Shown: positions 44,799 to 56,000 of the stretch, one piece after another
Numbering within the stretch: position 1 is the stretch's first letter
How the letters are laid out: each line of letters begins with the position of its first letter
Source of the DNA: Liolophura sinensis
Taxonomy: Eukaryota; Mollusca; Polyplacophora; Chitonida; Chitonidae
Reading direction: 5' to 3'
DNA length: 64,000 bases
Assembly (NCBI RefSeq): GCF_032854445.1
Contig: NC_088305.1
Span: 27,674,628-27,738,627 of the forward strand
Notes under the pieces: generated by a model
Databases searched by the model: none
What the model was told of the DNA's origin: nothing
Seen by the model: the letters and a program-made list of their open reading frames with translations, nothing else
Translations under genes and position numbers: made by a program

Positions 44799-45152
44799 CC
44801 CCCGATAACTCGGCAGAGCGTCCACTTCGGGAGCGGTATATCCAGGGTCAATCCTGGGTCGGGTCACACCTAAGTCCTTTAAAGAGGAAGTTATAACTTT
44901 CTCGCTTGGTGTTCAGCAAAGGGAATAGTGCAACAGCTGGTTGACCTTATCAGTGTAATGGCTCAGGCGAGGCGGCTTACTTGCCTTGAGTAAGTCATTT
45001 CAGTGAAGCAGCACTAGATACTAGAGCAGTGGAAAACCGTTCTGCAACAAGAAGGCACATCGCCTGCACTCTACGGACTCATTTGTCGTCATATAACTGA
45101 AATATTGTTAAGTACGACGTTCTCACTCACTCACTCACTCACTCACTCATGT
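44799..45152 (+). mobile_element. SINE family B, full length
   Basis: The head CCCCGATAACTCGGCAGAGC (partly decayed A box) is followed by CCAGGGTCAATCCTGGGTC, then a complete body and the tail CATATAACTGAAATATTGTT, AAGTACGACGTT, ending in (CACT)n repeats. Confidence 0.88.
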
Positions 45153-45675
45153 GAAAGCTCAGGAAGAGTGCCACAAGATAAAACCAAATCTGTTGTAGAT
45201 CAAAAGCAGCTTCGGAATCCTGGGATTGTCAGAGACGAAGGAAACATATGAAAAGTGGTGGCGGTGGGGCCTCAGAGGGCTGGCAAGGCCCCAGAAGATC
45301 TTGCACAATTTTGCAAATTACAAAATTTCAGATACCATGACAACCTGAATGATTTTCCCGGAGGTAAAAATATCTGACCAATAAAATTATGGTGCTTTAA
45401 AATTGCATTGTGTTACAAATTAAAAGAAATGTTTTAACATCCCATTCAAAATAGTGAAGAAAGCCATGACCATTCAGTGTGGCACACACCACCCACCCCC
45501 GACACCACTGCATGTAGTTAACACTCTAAGTGAGATATGTACATGTATATATCTTTCATACTTGTCCAGTATTCTTAATTTATAGACAAAAAAGTCCATA
45601 GTTACATGTACTTTTTAACATCATGTACATTACTCGATCAAGGAGGTCCCCTACAACCTATTTGTTAGAGAGAGA
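45153..45675. other. no gene seen
   Basis: Ordinary spacer without repeats or exons that I can support. Confidence 0.4.
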
Positions 45676-45884
45676 AGTTGCTGTATTTCACCTGAAGTTT
45701 AGTGTGTGAAAATTCACTTTCAGATGCACTTTATACTTTGAAACCAACACTTTTTTCTCATAATAAATTAGTCAGACTTCGCAAAAAAATTCCTAATTGG
45801 CCCTGTAACATGGATGAATCACTTGGAATCAAGCAAAGTGTGTCACCTGAAAAATGCAAAACTTTAGGTGAAATACAGTGATTA
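45676..45884 (+). mobile_element. MITE-like element, family 1, best copy
   Basis: The left end CTGTATTTCACCTGAAGTTT and right end AAACTTTAGGTGAAATACAG are inverted repeats of about 20 bp. The interior has CCAACACTTTTTTCTCATAA, TTCCTAATTGGCCCTGTAAC, ATCACTTGGAATCAAGCAAA. About 210 bp with no coding capacity. Confidence 0.8.
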
Positions 45885-46854
45885 TGAACTTACCAGAATG
45901 AGTTTGATCATGACTAAGTATAGACCTGACAAGCAGAGCCTTCCTGGAGTTGAAACCTCACACAAGTGATGGTTTAACGATCTCACGATGGGGACAGATG
46001 GATAGCTTTGTCCACTCATCGACTGATACTTTTGTTACCTTAAGCCGCAGAACAGTGTCTTTGCTCTTCTCTCACATCATAATGAGCTTGACTGTGGAGC
46101 CCAGAGAAGCCAAAACCAGCCTCTGAAACTTTTGTTTGTTTGTGGCTTTGTTTTGTTTGATCTCTCTGTAGAGAGGTTTGGCGGACATGTTGGAATGCCT
46201 GAGTAGAGGTTAACCACGAATTAAGCCAGAGTTGTTCGTAAGACCTGATAATCCTCTCAGTGGAGTTCGTAATTTGTGTAGAGTGTTGAGGGTTGATAGA
46301 AAAAGATAAGGATCGGATTGAAGCTCCTTGCCTGATGCCACCTGATAAAGTTCAAGATGGACATATAATCTGTTCTCAGATGGGAACTAGCATGGACTTG
46401 AACTTAGTTTTAATTCTCTTTAGCTTCGTGTATCCCACAAAACTTCAATATGCCATAAGCTTCCTAAATATTTTACCAAAATTTATTTAAAATCTTAGCT
46501 GTTTTAACAGTATATTTGTAGTATATACAGATTTATATTTGTATATTAACTTTTGATTTTAAGAATGTTTATCAATATATTTTGATCAAATAATAAATTT
46601 TGCAATAAACATCAAACAGGTTTGTGTGTCCAGGGTTGGGGGGGGGGGGGGCATGGGGCAGGGAGGGCGTTTATTATTCTCCTTTTTTTCCCTGGTGTGC
46701 AATATTAGAATATTTGATGTAGAGTAAGAGGATTTGTTTTAGTGCCTATATTTCAGGCAGCATTGCTCTCAGATGATTATTTGAGGAAATAGTTGAGCAG
46801 ACGGCATTTGTTTGCTGAGAGAGCTAGCAGTTCCTGCTCACAGTAACTCCCATC
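45885..46854. other. upstream region of ferroportin copy B
   Basis: Probable promoter and 5' UTR of copy B lie here. The frame before the ATG at 46855 has a TAG at 46825-46827, so that ATG is the first in frame. No TATA box stands out. A poly-G tract lies at about 46637-46650. No iron-responsive element (CAGTGN loop on a bulged stem) was found close to the start codon. Confidence 0.4.
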
Positions 46855-47065
46855 ATGAGATTCCCGGCATTAGACAAAATCCATGGATCCAAGAAGTTGG
46901 CTAAAGTGAAGTCCAAAAACGAGGAACGAGAAACGCCTATTTCAAAGCCCGCTATTTCTAACTCACCCGACTGCAGTAGCCAACATGACGGCGCTGGCAG
47001 CTTACACATAACACGATCAAACTCTCTGTATATGCGTCACCTTGGCAAACTCTCAGCTTTACAAA
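46855..47065 (+). CDS. SLC40A1: ferroportin B exon 1 (N-terminus)
   Basis: Starts at the first in-frame ATG after a TAG. It encodes about 70 polar residues: [20 protein letters not shown], then [16 protein letters not shown], then [19 protein letters not shown]. The donor is GTAAGT at 47066, leaving phase 1 as exon 2 requires. The vertebrate N-terminus is only about 20 residues before the same point. Confidence 0.8.
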
Positions 47066-50000
47066 GTAAGTGGATGACGGAATGCAGTATTTACGTGTAG
47101 TTACATGTATTTATTTGATTGTTTGGTGATTATTGTTGGCTGTGACAAGGAGCAGTATAAGGTGATGTATGTCTGTCTGTCTTTCTGTCTGTCTGTAGAA
47201 TGGTAAGGTTACACCTTTTGTGATATCCTGAAATTGGCCAATCCAACCAGTTTTGTTTCCAAAATTAACTTAAAAATGTGAATACATGTAAATTGGGCTT
47301 AAAGTTGCTCTTTCATCTATGTGGAAATGTTGAGGAAATATTTATTTATTTACTTGATTGGTGTTTTCCGCGGTTTTCAAGAATATTTCACTTACACAAT
47401 GGTGGCCAGCATTATGGTGGGAAGGAACCGGGTCCAGCCCGGGGCAAACCCACGACCATCCGCAGGTTGTTGACAGACCTTCCCACGTACAGCCCGTGAA
47501 GATGTTGAGAAAACAGAGCACCTGTAAATGTTTGTCATTGCAGAAACCAAGATTTTATGGCCTGAAGAAAATGACATCTCCCCATACTCCAGCCACTATT
47601 TAACAAGTGGGAGCTAAGATTAGTAGATTGAACAGGTCTTAATATTTTCATAAAAACTCTACATGTAGATGAGTGTTCATAGACTGGGTCACCTCCTGTG
47701 GATGAATTGTGGGCATCTATTTACATATGCCAAATGTAATTCTCATGTTTTAGATGAATGATAAACTCTGCCTGCCTTAAAGTAGCAAACGTCTTTTATT
47801 CTTCTTATTTGCTAATTGACATATATGTTATATACATTACATATGTATACATTTTATACTGATGAGGATCATCCTTATTTTGCCACATACATGTACATGT
47901 ATGTGTGCATTCTGCTTTTGCATCATTGGAAACAAACTTCTTTTATGTAATGCTCAGGACTATATTGTTTAACACCATTTGGGTTTATCTGGCAGTCTGG
48001 CCATTTGGGACTGATCTGTTTTGCACCATTTGGGACTGCCTTGTTTTGCATAATTTGTGACTGCCTTGTTTTGCATCATTTGGGACTGATTTGTTTTGCA
48101 TCGTTTGGGTTTATCTGGCAGTCTGGAATTTGGCACAGAGTTGTTTTGCAAAATTTGGGTTTATCTGGCAGTCTGGCCATTTGGGACTGATCTGTTTTGC
48201 ACCATTTGGGACTGCCTTGTTTTGCATCGTTTGGGACAGCCTTGTTTTGCATCATTTGGGACTGATTTGTTTTGCATCGTTTGGGTTTATCTGGCAGTCT
48301 GGAATTTGGCACAGAGTTGTTTTGCACCATTTGGGTTTATCTGGCAGTCTGGCCATTTTGGACTGATCTGTTTTGCACCATTTGGGACTGCCTTGTTTTG
48401 CATAATTTGGGACTGCCTTGTTTTGCATCATTTGGGACTGATTTGTTTTGCATCGTTTGGGTTTATCTGGCAGTCTGGAATTTGGGACAGAGTTGTTTTG
48501 CACCATTTGGGACAGAGTTTTATACTGTTTGGGACTGACATGTTTTGATACATTTGGGACGGACTTGTTTTTGCGTCATTTGGGTCTAGCTACATCAGGT
48601 TATCTGGATTTGTACAATATGGGATTGATCTTCATGTAGGCACTCAGATTGTTCTCAAAGTAAAGAGTGTACACAATTATAGTGTGGGAATTCCATGTTG
48701 ATCAGAAAGTTGCTTTTGATTTTTGGGGTTTAGTATTTGTTTCCTCTGTGTTTGGTTCTTACTGGCAAAAAATTTTAATCGAGGAAATGTACATAATCAT
48801 CTCACAGGGAGGAGCTGGTGTACAAATTTTGCCATGAAAATGGCAAGTTGACCTTTAAGATCTAGATATCTGTAAATAATGAAGAAAAAAAATATCAAGC
48901 TGGATTTCATGAATGCTTAAAATTGTCAGATACAAAAATACACAAACCACATGATGTTCTGCAGATTGAGAAGCTTAACTCTTTATGTTAAGCATATGTT
49001 AAGAAATGGAGTAAGAGCAAGTTGTGTTGACTTTTGCAGCTTTGAAATTCTTCCAAGATTACAGGCTTAGGATCATGTCCCCATGGACAGATGGGGTATT
49101 GTGGGTAACCAGGATCGTGGACAACTGTTCTGGTCAATTTGTGGTGAATACCTGAGAAACTGGGGGCTGCAAAAATGCCAAAGTATGTGGTAAAGAAGCA
49201 GATACTAACACCAGAAAATGCTGGCAGTTATGTAATCAGGAATGGGGAAAGTCGTGAAGTTCTCACGGCTTGTAGCCCAGGCTGGAAGAGCGATGGTAAT
49301 GCATGGATTGAAGGTATGGTGAACCAGTGGGCGACAATTGTGAACCATAGGATCAGCTGGTTACATTTCCCCCTGTCCAAGTGCATGGTTGAAATACAAA
49401 ACCTGTGCTATTTGAACATTCTGTTAATTCTGTTCGTTTTCAGCACTTTTAACATGGGAGAGATAGTAGAAAATGAAATCTGGACACCGTGTTACAACAA
49501 AATGGCCTTAAAAAGGGATGTTTAGACACTCTCTTTCACATTTCTCGCTAAACTCGCTGTTGTGAACCAGGTTTAAATTGATAGTTTGTGTATGTGATAA
49601 GAATATGTGTGGAGATTATCATGTATTAACTTGAATGCAGCAGTCCTGACCCTGGTCTTGTTGGGCTAAAGCCAGCAGAGTTACATGTGACTGTTGGTAC
49701 CTAAATTCTGTTTGCATCAGCCTATGCGTTTGTCCAGGTGTATCAGGGCAGTACAGTATCTAAATCCATTTTAATTCCGGAAAATGTTTGGTCTCCCAGT
49801 CTCTCAAAAATATGACAGTTAACTAATAAAAAAGTTTACTTTTCATACAAATTTCTTTCATACACAGGCTTTAAAGCTCTCAGAAAGCATCAGTTTAGGT
49901 TACATTTTATAAAATTTCTTTATGCACAGTCACTTTGGAATTTACATGTAAAATTAACCATGATGCACTTTAGTAATTAGTAATTAACAAATTTTAAAAA

Positions 50001-53000
50001 CATTTCTCCCTTTACCTTAATTTATAACCTGAAAAGAAATCAACATAAAATCCCTAATTGTTGGATACTTAAAAGTTGAGACAGTCTTTATAAATTATAA
50101 AATTTAAATATTTTATTCCGCAGCATCTCGATCATTCCAACATCAGCTGGGGCCTCAAGCGGCAGAAAATCTATTTATTTGATTGGACAACAGTGAGAGG
50201 CGCCTGGGCCAATTCGCTGCGGTGGCATGCTAACCAGCTTGGCCATGGTGGCCCCTAATTAGCAGAATATGTTTCCATGGTAACGATGTACTGTTTTATT
50301 TGTTACAGGGGCCTGCTGTGATTGGTTGACTAGTACTAATTGTTATGTGTACTGCAGTCATTTCCTCTCAGCATGGGTAAGTGTACATTTCTAAATGAAT
50401 GAATGATATTGCTTAATTTTATTTTAAAGCCGTCCCCCTGAGGATTGCTCATTAAGAGCATGTGCATATAACCACACACTGTTAAAACTGGCAGAATATT
50501 CTCCAATGGATATCACTCTGTCATTGTAATGCTGTACTTCGTATAAGTTGATAATAAGTTGATTTTCTCATTTGCGGATTTCAGGGAGATCGAATGTGGC
50601 AGTTTGCTGTTGCCCTCTTCCTCATCCAGATATCACCGGAATCTCTTCAACTCACGGCCATATATGGCCTGACCACTGGGGCATCTATCCTTGTGTTTGC
50701 CCCACTTATCGGGGATTGGGTGGATAAAACACCAAGACTGAAAGGTAAGCTAGACAAAATCACAGATTTCCTCAATGTTTTCTGGAACTATATTTAGCTA
50801 AATGTGTGGTTCGGCTCCAACTGTTCCATAATAACGATTGTCAGACATTGTCTCCTCAATCAACCACCTAAATCCATTGAAAATATATAATAGTATGCAA
50901 TTTGTGACCCATTATATCAAATTTATTAAACTCATGATGTAATTTTCCTTTGTTCCTTGCCAAAGGCTCGAAAGAAATGAAAATTACACTTACTTTTTTT
51001 ATGAAAATTGATAGTATGGGTCGCTCATTGGATAACCTCTATATATACATGTGCTCGTCTAGCTGTGTTTTTCAAATGTGTACATTTAACCCAAAATGGG
51101 ATCAAACAAGTTCTTCTGGACTTTAATCCCGCCTTGCAGTCATCTATTTCTATATTATTCTAACTGCCTATTGTATTGTATTGTATTGGCTAGTTTTCTG
51201 ACTGTTGGTGAATAAAATGTGATCACAAATGTAAAACGTGAAGTTCATTTACCACACACACACGTGTGTGCACATGCCTAAAGATAGACTGATAATTGTC
51301 TTATTATTATCCACAATACATAAACATCTACCTAAGGTTTTCAGATTTTAAAAAAGTAAATTTACAGCCGGTAAACATGTACCTCTACATGTAAAATGGA
51401 AGACTGTTTTCTTTGAAAATTTGCGCTCTTGACAATAAATTTTAAACAGGAGTTGGTGCATTATTAATTTAAAAGGCTTCTTCATACAAGTTGTAAATTT
51501 CACCCAATACAACTTTACAGCACAACATATTTCATTGTTTATTAAAAATGTTCCCTTTCTTTTCATTTCTCAGCTGCGCGTGTGACCTTGCTTCTTCAGA
51601 ACCTCAATGTCATCATCTGCGCTGTCCTCGTCTGTCTACTGGTCCTATTCCACGAGTTCGCTGAGGGATTGTGGGAAGGCTGGCTGCTCACGCTGTGGCA
51701 TGCTGGGATCATTTTGGTTGCCATTTTTGCAAACCTGTCCAGTCTGGGAAACAAAATCTCGGTTCAGCGAGACTGGATTGTGGAAGTGTGCAGCAGAGAC
51801 AAAGATCGTCTTGCAAGTATGTAACAGTACAAGCCAGGCTAAAGTTCTCTGAGGAGCTTACATGTACTAGGGGGCCTCCGTGGCTCAGTTGGTTAGCGCA
51901 CTAGCGCAGCCTAATGACCCAGGAGCCTCTCACCAATGCGGTGAGTTCAAGTCCAGCTCATGCTGGCTTCCTCTCCGGCTGTAAGTGGGAGGGTCTGCCA
52001 GCAACCTGCAGATGGTCGTGGGTTTCCCCCGGGCTCTGCCCGGTTTCCACCCACCATAATGCTGGCCGCCGTCTTATAAGTGAAATATTCTTGATTACGG
52101 CGTAAAATACATGTGCTAGTAGTTTGCCTTTTGTGGGGCAGGAGCAAGCCAGTAGTGAAACAGAAGAAACCAGTACTAGGCCACTTTCGAGCCAGTAGTG
52201 AACCAGTATCGGGACTTTAATGAACCAGTAAAGGCCAGAAGTGAACCAGTATTGGAGAAGCAGTGAGACAGTCGCAGACTAGTATAGTGAGTCAGCTTTG
52301 GTCCAGTAGTGAACCAGTATTGGACAAGTGGTGAAGCAACAGTGGCCGTTAGTAAACAGGTAGCAGGCCAGTAGTGAACGAGTAACAGGCCAGAAGTGAA
52401 CAAGTAGCTGTCCACTAGTAGTGGGCCCGCAGTGAGCCATTAAGCTAACAGGAGTCGGTTTATGTGTGAGAAACAGGATTATAAATAGAGAAATAATATA
52501 GAATGTAGAAAGTTATAATATACAATTTAAGCATGAAAAAGCTGTAACATAAAGCTATATGTATACATGTACAGCCACTTCTGTACTCTTGGTCCTTTTA
52601 GTTATTGTGGTACACTTGTCTAGAACTGACCGAGGGCCAATTCCCCAAAGCCACTTCTGACTTGGGTCAAAATTTGGAATACAATCTCAAAGCTTATTTG
52701 TAAGCTTTGGAAATTTAAATTTCAACTTTCAATGCCAAAAACTATGCCTTGTAAACTAAGAGAATTTAAATTTTGACTTATGTGAGAAACTGCTTTGTAG
52801 AATCAGCCTCAGTGTGGATGTATTGTAGACAAGGGCAAGTAGTCAACCTTGATAGTGCTCTTGAAAATTCCAATTCAAGAAATGAAAAATGAATTAGACT
52901 GGAGTAATAAAATTGAAATAAATGTCAGGATGCTTTCATATTTTAGGTCTAATGAATATCTTATGGGAACCATTGTTGAAAATAAAAATACCATGTTCTT

Positions 53001-56000
53001 GTTGTCACTGGAAACAAATGTTTCTTATACAAATCCCAAATTATCTGATCTAATCCTGCATGTACTTACTAATTCAAACTTATTTTCGTCTGTTCTATTC
53101 GCAGCAATGGGAGCTGTTTTACGTCGGATTGACCTAGCCAATAAAATCCTGGCTCCCATAGCAACCGGGCAGATCATGACCTTTACCTCCATGTTGATTG
53201 GCGCCATCTTTATTGCCAGCTGGAACTTTGTCTCGATGTTTGTGGAATATTTCCTACTGTGGAAGGTGTACAAATCTGTGCCGGCTCTTGCCAGTAAAAA
53301 AAAAAAATCTTCTCCATTAGGTGATTTTGATTTTTGCTATTTTTTTTTATCTTGACCTTGATCTTGACCATGCATTTGCCTTTGAAAACAACCTACACAA
53401 AAAGTGTTTGGAATAACCGGTTACAAGTAGTCCGTTTCTTATTGCTTTGTTTTCGTCCTGATTTCATACCTGACATGAAATTTTAGAGTTTGTTTAAGTA
53501 AAATGTATGAAATGTAATTACAGTTTTAAAATTATTTATATATTTTGCAGTAATTACTTGTTTGACATCAAAGCATTTCCTCTTGGTTGCATAATATGAG
53601 GATTTTTAGGTGAAGATAATATATAATTTTAGTTAATATAAGATAATATATAAAATTAGTTAATTTTAGATATATGCGACAATGTTGTCAGGATATGTGG
53701 TAAGAGTATCATGCAAAATGTGATGAAATGTTTCAAAAGTAACTGAATTTTTTTAATTTTAATTTTTTTTAATATATATTGAAAGAAATTCCTGAAGACC
53801 CTGAGGCTGATGTCACAGAAGATGGAGTTGAAGCTCCCATGACAGATATCCCTTTATCAGACGACAAAGAAAGTGAGGCTCATTTGATGAACAGCAAAAA
53901 CACAACAACCAATGAGAAACGAGATGCTGAAGATTCAAATCCTGGTCCTGACACCAGTCTGACAAAATCAACCAATCAGAACGATGAGAACAACATAGAG
54001 AAGGGAGATAACTCAGGCCAAGATGAAAAGTTCCCTGCCAAGCAGACTGGTTGTTGCCGTAAAGGAGGATCATGTTACAAGATGTTTGGAGGGTTTATCA
54101 TTCTGTACAATGGCTGGAAGACTTACATGAAGAACCAGGTGGCCTTAGCAGGGATTGGGCTTGCCTGTCTCTACCTCACGGTACTGGGGTTTGATAACAT
54201 TACCACAGGTGGGATATCTTGTCTCGCAACCTTGTACTGCCTTCACAATGTTGTCATTGAAAGAAAAGAAAACACTAGAGGAAACGTATACAGGCATTGA
54301 TAACGTATCCCACAGGAAGTTTAGAAAGGATAACTTGTTACGTTTGTGATGTTGCAGGACCAAGATATCACAGTTTAAAGTAGGCAAAATCACACACATT
54401 GAGACAATCAAAAGCACCGCCAATTTCAAAGTAAGCAAAATCACACACATTGAGACAATCAAAATCACTACCAAGTTGAAAGTAAGCAAAATCACACACA
54501 TTGAGACAATCAAAAGCACCACCAGTTTCAAAGTAAGCAAAATCACGCAAACTGAGACAATCAAAATCAAGGCCAAGTTCAAGGTAAGCAAAATCACACA
54601 CATTGAGACAATCAAAGCACTGCCAATTTCAAAGTAAGCAAAATCATGCACATTGAGACAATCAAAATCACTGCCAAGTTTAAAGTAAGCAAAATCACAC
54701 ACATTGAGACAATTAAAAGCACCACCAATTTCAAAGTAAGCAAAATCACGCAAACTGAGACAATCAAAATCACGGCCAAGTTCAAGGTAAGCAAAATCAC
54801 ACACATTGAGACAATCAAAGCACTGCCAATTTCAAAGTAAGCAAAATCACGCACATTGAGACAATCAAAATCACTGCCAAGTTTAGAGTAAGCAAAATCA
54901 CACACATTGAGACAATCAAAGCACTGCCAATTTTAAAGTAAGCAAAATCACGCACATTGAGACAATCAAAATCACTGCCAAGTTTAAAGTAAGCAAAATC
55001 ACACACATTGAGACAATCAAAAGCACCGCCAATTGCCAAGTAAGCAAAATCACGCAAACTGAAACAATCAAAATCACGGCCAAGTTCAAGGTAAGCAAAA
55101 TCACACACATTGAGACAATCAAAAGCACTGCCAATTTCAAAGCAAAATAACACACATTGAGACAATCAAAGGCGCCGCCATGTTCAAAGTAAGCAAAGTC
55201 ACGCCCATTGGGACATTCAAAGTCGCCCACATTGAGACAGTCAAAGTCACACACATTGGGACAGTCAGTCAAAGTCACCCACATTGGGACAGTCAAAGTC
55301 ACGCACATTGGGACAGTCAAAGGTGCCGAAATGTTCAAAGTAAGCAAAGTCATACACATTGAGACAGTTGCGGTTATGTTTTCAGTTTTATCTAGTCAGG
55401 CACAAGCTATTTCTATAACCTGATGATACGTCGAACCTATCACAATTCATCACTATCTTGAATACGTGAATGAAGCCATGAAATAACTAAGCTTCACAAT
55501 CAATTTTTTAAAACTTTATGTCAGACGACAAAAATCTTTGTTTGATAAGTTCTGTCAACAAGTCATTGAAACTTTGAATTTGTTATTAATATCTACAAAA
55601 CAGTTTTGAATACTGATAATTTATATCTATTTATGTCACATATTCTGGTTTAAATGTTAATGTGGCTTCCTGTAACTGTGCAGTAGTTTGGATTTGAAAT
55701 AATTTGTGTTGTAGTAAACCTTAATTACTGAATTTCACCTAAAGTTAGTCCTGTAAAGGCCTTAAAATGATATTTTTGATGCCAGCATTTAAATTCTTTT
55801 CAGTAAGAAATTAATGAACTTAATGAAAACCTCTTAATGTTGATGAAACATTCGGAATTAAGCCAAATGTGTCACTTGAAAAAAAGCTTAAATACAGTGT
55901 TTCTCCTTTTTAAATGTGATAGTGAACCTTTTCTCTTTTTTTGCCACTCTGCAGCTTATGCTTACTCTCAGGGCCTCACAGAATCCACCCTGGGGATCCT

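Noticed and set aside
46040-46075. CAGTGT loop with partial stem as an IRE
   Set aside because: The closing pair mismatches, the bulged C is not in place, and it lies about 800 bp before the ATG with no proof of being transcribed.
49175-49525. 116-codon frame in ferroportin B intron 1 as an extra exon
   Set aside because: Exon 1 and exon 2 already join in phase; the frame has no matching splice sites or family motif.
54145-55359. Antisense frames up to 219 codons
   Set aside because: Repeat translation of the ~51-bp intron 6 array; the strand opposite to the real gene.
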